A stretch of DNA of 64,000 bases from Aedes albopictus (lineage: Eukaryota > Arthropoda > Insecta > Diptera > Culicidae): assembly GCF_035046485.1 (NCBI RefSeq), contig NC_085138.1, positions 292,250,256-292,314,255 on the forward strand. Direction: 5' to 3'. Both the position numbers and the translations under genes were made by a program. The notes beneath the pieces were generated by a model. It ran no database searches, was not told the DNA's origin, and worked only from the letters and a program-made list of their open reading frames with translations. Below, piece by piece: positions 44,275 through 53,930 of the stretch (its first letter is position 1; the number at the start of each line of letters is the position of its first letter).

Positions 44275-44846
44275 TGTCGGCTGTTCGAGTCCGTATGAAG
44301 TTGATCATCAATATTAACTTCTTTTCTCGATCAGCCTAGATAGCTGTGTAGTGTCGGTAGCGATTGTCTCAATTGGCTAAGAATAACACTACGGACCGCC
44401 TGTTCCGGTGGTAAGAATCCACCAACAGGTGACCCCTAATTCATGGTGTGATGCGGCTTTATGCTTACCGTGCCTAGGAATGAATGGCTAGGGGGGTCTA
44501 ATAAAAACCTAACCGCTAACGGAGCCTGTGGAATACCAGGGCGCCCTCCACAGTATGTAGCCCTTACTGCGCTAACCGGAGCAATGGTGCAGTGGACCTT
44601 GTGTTTCTCCGAGACAATAAGCTGCCCTTCTTTAGTCTCACTTGATGCTAAATAAGGGCGGGATTATGAAGATGTTGTTAATTAGTTTAAATTTTCACCT
44701 ATATGGTTTCGCATTATGCGATTTACACAGTGTATTCTGTGTATCCTCGCCTTTGGCGTTTTCCAATCGATACCGATTTGGTTTTATTGTTGCTGTTCTT
44801 TGTTGTGCTGCTGTTGCGAAGAGTTTAATCTCTCCTAGTTTGGGTA

Positions 44847-47270
44847 GTGGCTACGGTTAGGATAGCTCAGATCAATCTTCAGCATAAAAGAACAGCAACG
44901 ATCAATCTTTGCAGACTTATGCAAAATGGTACAGCCCAAGTGGCCTTGGTACAAGAACCTTACTTTCGTAAGGGAAATTTCTATCTAGGAAACCTTGTGA
45001 ACCCGGTGTTTGCCACTTTCAGTAAACATGAAATGGCAAACTCGCGTGTCATGCCTCGAGCCTGTGTGCTTGTCAACAACGCAATAGTTGCTACACTCAT
45101 TTCTGAACTAACCACCAGAGATGTATGTGCTATCACAATTGATGTATCTGTTGGAAACCTCAACAGGAAATACGTCTATTGTTCTGTGTATTTACCACAT
45201 GATGAACCATCTCCTACGGATGCTTTCAAACAAGTCATCGCATACTGCACTTCAAAAGGCCTTCCGCTAATTATTGGCAGTGATGCTAATGCTCACCATA
45301 TCATCTGGGGCAGCTCAGACATTAACTTGAGAGGCTCCAGTTTGATGGAGTACTTAAGTAGTACAGATCTTGCATTACTTAACATAGGCAACCGCCCAAC
45401 CTTCATGGTATCTGCTAGAGAGGAAGTGTTAGATATAACGCTTTGCTCTAGCAGAATTAGTCACGAGCTGACCAATTGGCATGTGTCAGATGAAGAATCT
45501 TTATCTGACCATCGCTATATCTTTTTTGAACATTTAAATGTTACTTCGCAAACATTGCGTTTCAGGAATCCTCGGTCAACAAACTGGGATCTTTATACTG
45601 ATTTGGTTGCAGCCAAATTTCATGGATATTCACCATCCATTGACACTCCAAGTGATTTAGATGATGCCGTTGATACTACAACGACCTTCATCATGGAAGC
45701 TTTTGAAGAAGCATGCCCTCTACGGTCTGTGAAGATCACAAGAGGAACCCCTTGGTGGAACTCTGATCTGGCGAAACTCAGAAAACAATGTAGAAAGAGT
45801 TGGAACAGGCGACGTTCGGCTGGTTCGGAGGCTTTCAGGTCGGCTCGCAAGGCCTGCAGGAAAGCTCTCCGGTCTGCTGAACGATCCGGCTGGAAAAACC
45901 TTTGTACAAATGTTTCCAGCTTGAGTGAAGTCAGTCGGTTAAACAAAATCCTTGCGAAATCTAAGGATTTCCGGGTGAACGAACTTCGTTTGCCAAATGG
46001 CGATCTGACTTCCTCTGATGAGGAAGTTCTGGAATGCTTATTCAGCACACACTTCCCTGGATGTGTGGATATTACATCTTCGTATGATCCTGATGTCTTT
46101 TCTTGTAGTTATGATTCTTTAGCTTCGGCTCGGAGTATTGTAACTATAGAATCGATTGAGTGGGCTCTTAATAGCTTTGCTCCTTTCAAATCTCCTGGGG
46201 CAGATGGGATTTATCCTATTTTGCTTCAGAAGGGATTTGATTATTTCAAACATGTTTTGAAAAAACTACTTGTTTGCAGTTTTGCTACAGGGTATATTCC
46301 CAAATCCTGGAGGGATATTACTGTAAAGTTTATTCCGAAAGTGGGTCGTGCGTCGTATGAAGAAGCAAAGAGTTTCAGACCTATCAGTTTGACCTCTTTT
46401 CTTCTGAAATGCTTAGAACGAATTGTGGATCATCATATCCGTGATGTTCATCTGGCCAACGTGCCTCTTCGTGTGAACCAACATGCCTACCAATCTGGTA
46501 AGTCCACTGTGACTCTTTTACACAAGGTTGTTTACGATATCGAGAAAGCATTCGCTCAAAAGCAATCTTGTTTGGGTGTTTTCTTAGATATCGAGGGTGC
46601 CTTTGACAACGTGCCTTTCGATGCCATATTGGAAGCCGCACGGAGTCATGGTATATCTCCAATGATTTCCAATTGGATTCACCAAATGCTCAAAAACCGA
46701 TATCTCTTCTCGACATTGCGTCTAGCAGGGATTAGGAAATTGAGTGTTTGTGGATGCCCCCAAGGGGGAGTCTTATCACCGCTTTTGTGGAATCTCGTAG
46801 CAGATACGCTATTGAGGCAACTCAATAATAGCGGTTTTCCTACTCATGGTTTTGCCGACGACTACCTAACATTGTTAGTTGGTATGTGCATCAGCACCCT
46901 TTTCGACCTGATGCAAAACGCCCTTCAGGTAGTTGAGGGTTGGTGTCGCCAATATGGCCTTTCGGTTAATCCGAGTAAAACATCTATTGTTCTTTTCACG
47001 GAAAGGCGAAACCGTAATGGCGTTCGACCTTTGCGTCTCTTTGATTCTGAAATCGATGTGACTGAACAGGTAAAGTACGTTGGAGTCATTCTTGATTCCA
47101 AGCTTTCCTGGACACCTCACATTGAGTTCAGAATCAAGAAAGCTTGTATGGCCTTCGGGCAATGCCGGCGTACTTTTGGTACAACTTGGGGTCTAAAACC
47201 CAAGTATATCAAATGGATTTACACAACTGTGGTTCAGCCAATATTGGCTTATGGATGTCTTGTGTGGTGA
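44847..47270 (+). CDS. LOA ORF2 part 1: endonuclease and reverse transcriptase
   Basis: 807 codons from an ATG. The endonuclease occupies about residues 4-225: QINLQHKRTA, QEPYF (E37), GSDANAHHIIW (D146, N148, H150), LDITL and LSDHR (D221, H222). RT motifs: SPGADGIYP (449-457), FRPISLTSFLLKCLERIVD (510-528), FLDIEGAFD (D581), CPQGGVLSPLLWN (637-649) and FADDY (D671, D672). All catalytic residues expected for a working EN and RT are visible. It nicks the target and copies the element RNA there. The frame ends at TGA after CLVW, where related elements usually continue with another W, so a TGG to TGA change is likely. Confidence 0.85.
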   Translation: MATVRIAQINLQHKRTATINLCRLMQNGTAQVALVQEPYFRKGNFYLGNLVNPVFATFSKHEMANSRVMPRACVLVNNAIVATLISELTTRDVCAITIDVSVGNLNRKYVYCSVYLPHDEPSPTDAFKQVIAYCTSKGLPLIIGSDANAHHIIWGSSDINLRGSSLMEYLSSTDLALLNIGNRPTFMVSAREEVLDITLCSSRISHELTNWHVSDEESLSDHRYIFFEHLNVTSQTLRFRNPRSTNWDLYTDLVAAKFHGYSPSIDTPSDLDDAVDTTTTFIMEAFEEACPLRSVKITRGTPWWNSDLAKLRKQCRKSWNRRRSAGSEAFRSARKACRKALRSAERSGWKNLCTNVSSLSEVSRLNKILAKSKDFRVNELRLPNGDLTSSDEEVLECLFSTHFPGCVDITSSYDPDVFSCSYDSLASARSIVTIESIEWALNSFAPFKSPGADGIYPILLQKGFDYFKHVLKKLLVCSFATGYIPKSWRDITVKFIPKVGRASYEEAKSFRPISLTSFLLKCLERIVDHHIRDVHLANVPLRVNQHAYQSGKSTVTLLHKVVYDIEKAFAQKQSCLGVFLDIEGAFDNVPFDAILEAARSHGISPMISNWIHQMLKNRYLFSTLRLAGIRKLSVCGCPQGGVLSPLLWNLVADTLLRQLNNSGFPTHGFADDYLTLLVGMCISTLFDLMQNALQVVEGWCRQYGLSVNPSKTSIVLFTERRNRNGVRPLRLFDSEIDVTEQVKYVGVILDSKLSWTPHIEFRIKKACMAFGQCRRTFGTTWGLKPKYIKWIYTTVVQPILAYGCLVW

Positions 47271-48491
47271 CAAAAGGGTGAAGTGAGAACGGTCCAATCA
47301 AAATTAGGCCATCTCCAAAGGATGTGCTTAATGGCGATGTCTGGAGCGTTCTCTTCAACTCCTACGGCAGCGCTAGAAGTTCTCTTTGACGTTGCCCCAC
47401 TACACATTCATCTCAAACAAGAAGCCCTTTCTTGCACTTACCGGTTACGGGTACTCGGTCTACTAGAGGAAACTCCTGTGAACCGCAGTTCAACACACAC
47501 CTCGTTGTTTCCACTTTTGGTGAATTGGGACAAAATTGTCCTTGCTCCAAGTGATCTTACAATTGCTTGTAATTTTCCATATAGGACATTTTCCACGAAA
47601 TTCCCTTCCCGGGAAGAGTGGACATCTGGTTATCTGGAAAGAAGTATTTCAGACGGCATCGTATGTTACACTGATGGCTCCCTTCTCGAAGGTCGAGCAG
47701 GTGCTGGTGTTTATTCTCGTGAGCTAAGGCTGTATCAGTCTTATTCACTTGGTAGACACTGTACCGTTTTTCAGGCCGAAATCTTTGCTCTTATGTGCGG
47801 AGTACAATCAGCACTTCAGCAGCACGTAATGGGCAAAGTAATATACTTCTGTTCAGATAGCCAGGCTGCTATTAAAGCACTTGCTTCGGCCAACTCCAGG
47901 TCGAAGATAGTTATCGCTTGTCGAACTCAAATCGAGGAGCTGAATTCAGCAAACGCTGTTCACCTTCTATGGGTACCTGGTCATTCTTCCATCGCTGGAA
48001 ATGAATTGGCTGATGAGTTAGCTCGCTCTGGAGCATCACATGACTTCATTGGCCCTGAGCCAGCTATTCCGATATCGAAGTGTTGGATTAAGCTTCAGAT
48101 TCACACCTGGGCTGTCACTCAACATAGACAATATTGGAATAGTTTGGAGTCATGTCGTCAAACCAAATTGTATAGTGCTGAGCCATCTCTACGGGTGGCG
48201 AAGTATCTAACTAATCTGTCTAAGCAGAATTGCAGCATGCTGGTCAAAGCATTGACTGGCCACTGCCGACTCAGCTATCACATGGCGAATATTCAGCAAG
48301 CTGATTCATTTGCCTGTGATAGCTGTGAATCCGATTATGGAACTTCGTATCATTTGATATGTAACTGTCCAGTTTTCGCGCAACTGCGTTTCCGAGTATT
48401 CGGTAAACACTTATTAAGTGAAACTGACTTCAGAAACCTGAATCTTCAGGATATTCTGTTGTTCTTAACCCGCTGTGGTAAAGAGCTATAG
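47271..48491 (+). CDS. LOA ORF2 part 2: RNase H and zinc-binding tail (after in-frame stop)
   Basis: Same frame as the upstream part, separated by only one stop codon. RNase H motifs: CYTDGSLLEGRAGAG (catalytic D), FQAEIFALMCG (E), YFCSDSQAAIKAL (D) and LLWVPGHSSIAGNELADELAR (H and D). The C-terminal TGHCRLSYHM and C-x2-C-x8-H-x4-C pattern (from CDSCESD) are typical of LOA/I-type polyproteins. RNase H removes RNA from the cDNA hybrid. Translation would need readthrough or the stop is a recent inactivating change. Confidence 0.85.
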   Translation, partial: QKGEVRTVQSKLGHLQRMCLMAMSGAFSSTPTAALEVLFDVAPLHIHLKQEALSCTYRLRVLGLLEETPVNRSSTHTSLFPLLVNWDKIVLAPSDLTIACNFPYRTFSTKFPSREEWTSGYLERSISDGIVCYTDGSLLEGRAGAGVYSRELRLYQSYSLGRHCTVFQAEIFALMCGVQSALQQHVMGKVIYFCSDSQAAIKALASANSRSKIVIACRTQIEELNSANAVHLLWVPGHSSIAGNELADELARSGASHDFIGPEPAIPISKCWIKLQIHTWAVTQHRQYWNSLESCRQTKLYSAEPSLRVAKYLTNLSKQNCSMLVKALTGHCRLSYHMANIQQADSFACDSCESDYGTSYHLICNCPVFAQLRFRVFGKHLLSETDFRNLNLQDILLFLTRCGKEL

Positions 48492-48744
48492 GCTCTCTTT
48501 CGCTTTATGCGTTATTAAAGTGCCCTTTTCAGGGCGCTGTTTGAACCCATTGTGGTACGCTTGTGCGTTAGTACCCTCTTCCAGGGTATTTTTCCTATTT
48601 CCCTACCTGTCCCTATCCCCATCCAAATCCTTTTTCCTTCTTTTCCCTCAGGTAGATGATGAAATAGGCTGTTATTTTGGCGATGGCACAAATGTCCCAA
48701 ATGGAGGATAACGTGCCTCTGGAGCCGGCCTTCTGATACCTGAT

Positions 48745-48936
48745 ACGGCAAGTTACGCAGTGCAAATCTCACGAAACTCTTCTCAACAGACTCAATTCGA
48801 GAGGCCACAGTGCTGTGATAGGGATCCCATACTATCGACGCGCTATGGCAGATTATGCACGAATACGGATTCCCGGATAAATTGATACGATTGATCAAGG
48901 CAACGATGGATCGAGTGATGTGCGTAGTTCGAGTAT
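48745..48936 (+). repeat. 192-bp direct repeat, right copy
   Basis: Perfect copy of 44,083-44,274. After it the RTE frame continues without loss (RVSGTLSSPFESRRGLRQ), showing that the duplication arose when the LOA element entered. Confidence 0.9.
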
Positions 48937-49262
48937 CAGGGACACTCTCGAGTCCCTTCGAATCTCGCAGAGGGCTACGGCAAGGTGATGGTCTTTCGTG
49001 CTTGCTGATCAACATTGCTTTAGAGGGTGTAATTAGGAGAGCGGGGATAAACACGAGTGGAACGATTTTCACGAAGTCCGTTCATCGGCTTGGTTTCGCT
49101 GATGATATTGATATTATTGCTCGTAAATTTGAGACGATGGCGGAAATGTACATCTGACTAAAGAGTGAAGCCAGGCGAATCGGATTAGTCATCAATGTGT
49201 CGAAGACAAAGTACATGATGGCAAAGGTCTCCAGGGAGGAATCACCGCACCCGCCAAATTAT
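48937..49262 (+). pseudogene. RTE reverse transcriptase, catalytic segment
   Basis: Continues from the 192-bp repeat: GLRQGDGLSCLLINIALEGV (motif B), HRLGFADDIDIIARKFETM (the FADD catalytic box, intact), then a stop after AEMYI and KSEARRIGLVINVSKTKYMM. It stops at an AT-rich stretch of about 50 bp before the long-TIR element at 49,312. Confidence 0.85.
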
Positions 49263-49929
49263 TATGATCAAATATAATAATATAATGAAATCTGTTATCA
49301 TTGAAATATTACACGGTCCGACAAAAAATCAACTTTTGTTCTGCCCAGCTCTAAATTTCGCTTTTTCGGATTTCTCCCAACTAGAAACTCATACATCAGA
49401 AGTTTTGACCATGCCCCTCCTGGGAGAGCCCGTTGATTTGAAATTTTGAAAAATCGAAAAATTCCGAGGTTTTTCGATCGCCATTTCGGTTAAATTCACG
49501 ATATCAAAAAAGAAAAGGTTGGCCACGGAGCTTTAGGGGTTGTGCAACTACCAACAAAATTTCACGAAGATCCGTCGAACCGTTCTCGAGAAACGGTGTT
49601 TTTACGAAATGATGTTTTAAAGATTTCTCATATTACACGCAAAGAATCCAACTATTATATGGCACAATTGCTGAGTAACCATGCCGTTTAGCATCATGGT
49701 GTCTTCGAGGAAGTTTTTCACTACAATAACGTGCTTCTTTTAACCTGTTGGTAAAAATGATCAATCCCCCTAAAAGTGAGATAGAAAATTTACTTTTTGA
49801 ATTTTTCAAGATTACAAGGTTGATGTCTTCACAAGAGTTGTAGAAAATGCTATTCTGAATAACTTTGTCGAGGACGCAAAATTCGTAACTCCGTTAGTAT
49901 TCAAGATACGTTACGTTTTTACTACCGGC

Positions 49930-51425
49930 AGTCCCTTGATAGTGTTTTTTTTTATTTTTTATTTTATGAATTTCTTTTTTTTTTCTTTTTTTTTAACATC
50001 CCTTCACTATAATCTTCGCCTTAATCCTTAAAGCCAATTTAAGCTCTCATTGTTTGAGTCAAAAACATTTTGACATTTTGTGATTACTGTTGAAATGTTT
50101 TGATTTTTAAATATTCTTTAGGAAAATTTCATTTCTCGTGTTACTTTTGAAAAAATAATGCTAGTGTTCAATTCCGCAAAACTTTTTTACGATGAAAGAA
50201 TGGTTGGGGAAAATTTTGAAATATGTCAATTGTCAGATACAGAAGAAACAATGACATCTGAGAGGTCACCAAAACATAAATTTTTAGATGATAAAAAAAG
50301 AAATACGCTTCAGAAGACATTATAAATAATTTTCAGATTATGCTTAACAATCCTAGCTATCAGATTTAAAAAACAAAAATGTTCAAACTATACCCCGTCC
50401 TAAGTCGGGGTTGGGTATTAGAGGGTTAAAATTAATTACTGTAATGTCAACATAAAAATAAAATGTGATCTAATATTTTTCAAAGAACGACAAACCCATC
50501 AAATATTAAGAGTATGCGGTATACCAAATACGCCTCGAAACGAAATTCCGCGGAATTCCACGGAATTAAACTTGGCGAAATTTATGATATTGAACTTCGT
50601 TTCGTTTGGCCAAATTTTAAAAATTTTGCCTCAAAAAATAGATTTTAACGAAATTAAACGGAATTCCGCGGAACGTATACGGAAGTATGGTTCATGGAAG
50701 AGTTTCTGGTTGAACCTTTTCTAAACAGTTTAAATTTTCGGCAAATTCTACACTTCGTTGAACTCTTATTTCTTTCGCTGATAGAAAATCCCTAAAATTT
50801 TCATTGTAAATGAAAAGTATCCTCAAAAAAGTTTTCTGACACTGAACTTTTTGGATAAATTTCAGAAAATACTGAAAAAATATAAAAAGAAACTCTTAAG
50901 CACGATTGAAATAGCTAACATTTTTTTTGGTTTAAAATCTAAAATATGTTCGATGAAGGGATTCGTAGCTTGGAAGTATTTAAGGTGGAAAGTATGGAAA
51001 AGATGTACGGAAACTCATATCGATATTTTTTTAGAAGTTTCTGTAAAATGTCTAAAAGTAAGTTGAGCTCAACAAAAGGCTGACTGCTGTGTTTCAAGTC
51101 AAGTTTTACACCAAGTTTTAATAAAAAAAAGTTGTGTGTAAGCTAGATTTCATTCAGCAGAATATTCACCAATAAACCCTGGCCTGGTGATATTGGATTT
51201 AAGAAAAAAGATAATAGTGAAGGGATGTTCAAAAAAAAGTTTAAATTGATTGAGGATGACGAATAATGATGTTGAGATCCAATTTAAAAAATAAACACAC
51301 ATTTCGTTGCTATAGTGAAATGATAAACTTGAATTAACTTGGACTTTGTGCCATTAAACTGTCTTTTATCATGTGCGAACTTTTCCCCCAAGTTTGTGGC
51401 AAATGTTCGCATTGAAGTACTTGCA
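49930..51425. other. AT-rich interior of the long-TIR element
   Basis: T-rich tracts near 49,930-50,000 and words such as GGAATTCCGCGGAA near 50,550 and 50,660, as inverted pairs. No frame longer than about 70 codons, and none with recognisable similarity. No transposase remnant was identified. Confidence 0.45.
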
Positions 51426-51429
51426 TTAA

Positions 51430-51630
51430 GGTGAATATATAACGAAGCCACACCTCAAATTTTCAAGAGCACAAATCTGAAGAACCGAAAGTCGGTTTGC
51501 GCTGAAAAGTTGATCGATTGGTAACCCGCTGGGGGTGACCAATCGATCAACTTTTCAGGGCAAACTGACATACGGTTCTTCAGATTTGTGCTCTTGAAAA
51601 TTTGAGGTGTGGCTTCGTTATATATTCACC
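51430..51630. mobile_element. TTAA-flanked MITE, copy 2 of 3
   Basis: GGTGAATATATAACGAAGCC and its complement at the right end, flanked by TTAA at 51,426-51,429 and 51,631-51,634. The inner CTGAAAAGTTGATCGATTGG pairs with CCAATCGATCAACTTTTCAG. At 201 bp this is the best-preserved copy and a near-perfect hairpin. Confidence 0.85.
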
Positions 51631-52249
51631 TTAAAAGCTTTATTACTAGAGCAACAAAAAGAACTCGATAAAATCTAGTGCTATGTTTTGAAGGTTAATG
51701 ATAGGGAATTGTTAAGCAATGAAAAACGAAATTAATGTCTTTTCGCTTAATAGTTATTTTGTGAAGACTGTTGGGTGCGAACTTTTGCCCCGCACTACTT
51801 TATAGGCAATCTCATGCAAATGCGAAAGTACAAGTAATTGTCTTATTTAGAAAACCAAAATGATTGACCTATTGGAGACTGTGAGAATAGAATTATGGAA
51901 TTAAAAATGAAAAAAAGTTATTGAGGAAAAAAAAACACTTTTAAGGCTTTTTACGGCATCATCAGCATCGGCAGCCATATTGGATATGTGGCTCGAAATT
52001 TCAAAGTGATAATTCTCTGCCATCAAAGCGAATATTCATATGAAAAAGTATCATCCAATATGCTCACTCGCACTGATTGCGATGATACTTTTTCTGCTTC
52101 GTTGTTGCAGAATTGACGGTTTTTTATCACTTCAAAAACGCGAGGCAAACAATCATTGAAAAGCAAAAAGTCAATGATTCGTTCGAAAGCTTAGTGATGC
52201 ATCATGACACCTTAAGGGCTCGCTTGTAATAAAAACGTAGCGTATCTTG

Positions 52250-52862
52250 CTTTTTTATTGCTTTTTAGCTTGCTTTTATTTATTCACACATAAAGTCAAC
52301 AGATAAAATGTTTACCCCAATGACATAAAAAAAACGAAAGATACATTGTTACAACTAAATTTAACAGAAGATACGCTTAAAGCTACGCTTATTTACTAAA
52401 CGTGACACATTAAAATCAAATACAAAATAACAAGTATTGAACAAACGGGACATATCACGAACCGGCTCATGTAGGCTGTAATTGGTGTTTGCAGGTGGAA
52501 GATTGAGAAACGGGTGAGATCTTAGACTACGGCGGCGTGTGTTTATATGCAGCATTCCTAGAAGATCAGGGCAGTCTATGTTGCCTTGCAGAAGATCTCC
52601 TACAAAGCAGACTTTGGCCACATTGCGTCTAGCACTGAGAGGTTCCAAGTTAATTAGTTGACAGCGGCTTTCATAGCTAGGCAAAGTTAGCGGATTCCTC
52701 CACCTGAGATGGCGTAGCGCAAAACGAATGAATTTGCGCTGGACTCTTTCGATGCGGTTAATTTCGTTGTTGTAGTAAGGAGCCCAGGTTACTGCCGAGT
52801 ATTCCAGGATGGGGCGTACAATTGAACAGTATAGCGACTTCAAGCAGTAGCGACTTCAAGCA
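52250..52862 (-). mobile_element. Jockey-type non-LTR 3' fragment in the long-TIR arm
   Basis: GTATCTTG at 52,242-52,249 and 52,863-52,870 flanks the insert. On the minus strand it encodes about 160 residues: SLYCSIVRPILEYSAVTWAP, RIERVQRKFIRFALRHLRWR, RCQLINLEPLSARRNVAKVC and a tail with FNVSRLVNKRSFKRIF. This matches the RT C-terminal region of Jockey-group elements and resembles 43,670-44,179. A small direct repeat (TAGCGACTTCAAGCAG, twice) sits at its truncated end. Confidence 0.8.
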
Positions 52863-53448
52863 GTATCTTGAATACTAACGGAGTAACGAATTTTGCGTCC
52901 TCGACAAAGTTATTCAGAACAGCATTTTCTGCAACTCTTGTGAAGACATCAACCTTGTATCTTGAAAAATTCAAAAAGTAAATTTTCTATCTCACTTTTA
53001 GGGGGATTGATCATTTTTACCAACAGGTTAAAAGAAGCACGTTATTGTAGTGAAAAACTTCCTCGAAGACACCATGATGCTAAACGGCATGGTTACTCAG
53101 CAATTGTGCCATATAATAGTTGGATTCTTTGCGTGTAAAATGAGAAATCTTTAAAACATAATTTCGTAAAAACACCGTTTCTCGAGAATGGCTTGACGGA
53201 TCTTCGTGAAATTTTGTTGGTAGTTGCACAACCCCTAAAGCTCCGTGGTCAACCTTTTCCTTTTTTGATATCGTGCATTTAACCGAAATGGCGATCGAAA
53301 AACCTCGGAATTTTCCATTTTTCAAAATTTTAAATCAACGCCCCTCCCCTCTCCCAGGGGGTCAAAACTTCAGTTTTATGAGTTTCTAGTCTGGAGCAAT
53401 CAGAAAAAGTGAAATTTGGAGCTGGGCAAAAAAAATTGTCGGACCGTG

Positions 53449-53930
53449 TTATTATCGACGGTGATGAAATCGAGGCGGTTGAAGAATCCGTGTATTTGGG
53501 CTCAATGGTGACCACCGAAAACGACATCAGCAGAAAAATTCAGAGGCGCATCGTGGCAGAAAATCGTGCTTACTTTGGACTCCGCAGAACTCTACGATCG
53601 AATAAAGTTCGCCGTAACACGAAGTTAACTATCTACAAAACGCTGATTAGACCGGTCGTCCTCTATGGGCACGAAACGTGGACCATACGTGGAGAGGACC
53701 AACGCGACCTTGGTCCTGCAGAGGACCAACTCCGCCCATCTACGGCGGAGTGCAGATGGAAGACGGGACTTAGAGAAGGCGAATGAACCACGAGCTGCAT
53801 CAGTTGCTGAGAGAACCAATCGGGAACTGGAGACAAACAGCCATTAACCGAGTGGAATGGAGACGGCTACTATGTACAGCAGAGGCCACTCTGGCCTTAT
53901 CCTGATCGGTAAGGTAAGTATGGTTAATCT
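53449..53930 (+). pseudogene. RTE reverse transcriptase, C-terminal part
   Basis: Reads IDGDEIEAVEESVYLGSMVT, then IQRRIVAENRAYFGLRRTLR and KVRRNTKLTIYKTLIRPVVL, YGHETWT, all typical of the RTE thumb region. The end is scrambled by frameshifts around 53,700, where a GAGGACCAAC-type word is repeated, but INRVEWRRLLCTAEATLAL near 53,850 is still readable. The element ends near GGTAAGGTAAGTA at about 53,920. Confidence 0.75.

Larger units (their letters stand above)
44275..48744 (+). mobile_element. LOA-clade non-LTR retrotransposon, nearly intact ORF2
   Basis: The 4470-bp element lies between two perfect 192-bp repeats. The first 570 bp is a leader without a recognisable gag frame, so ORF1 is missing or the element is 5'-truncated. 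A long frame (44,847-48,491) encodes APE endonuclease, reverse transcriptase, RNase H and a C-terminal cysteine/histidine motif, broken by a single stop at 47,268-47,270. This domain order matches LOA-group elements such as Lian of Aedes. The 3' end has two CTGATAC units at the junction with the right repeat. Confidence 0.85.
49312..53448. mobile_element. 4.1-kb element with inverted repeats of about 600 bp, TTA TSD
   Basis: CACGGTCCGACAAAAAATC at 49,312 and its inverted counterpart ending GTCGGACCGTG at 53,448 begin arms of about 600 bp with high similarity. TTA flanks both ends (49,309-49,311 and 53,449-53,451). The right arm is interrupted by a Jockey-type fragment (52,250-52,862). The interior (49,930-52,225) has no transposase, only AT-rich DNA and a TTAA MITE. 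CAC-type ends with a 3-bp TSD would fit CACTA-like elements, but this is tentative. Confidence 0.75.
41000..53930 (+). mobile_element. RTE-type non-LTR retrotransposon, split by at least four insertions
   Basis: Five segments of one element lie in order on the plus strand: untranslated leader and endonuclease (about 41,000-42,425), linker and RT start (to 43,669, less the MITE at 42,902-43,110), RT middle (44,180-44,274, duplicated at 48,841-48,936, continuing to 49,262), and RT C-terminal part (53,449 to about 53,900). The endonuclease and RT resemble RTE-clade proteins such as JAM1 of Aedes. The clade name is my judgement from motif style and is not proven. Start and 3' end are approximate. 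Confidence 0.75.

Noticed and set aside
49312..53448. Autonomous CACTA or Chapaev transposon
   Set aside because: The interior has no transposase-like frame; only the end bases and a 3-bp TSD point that way.
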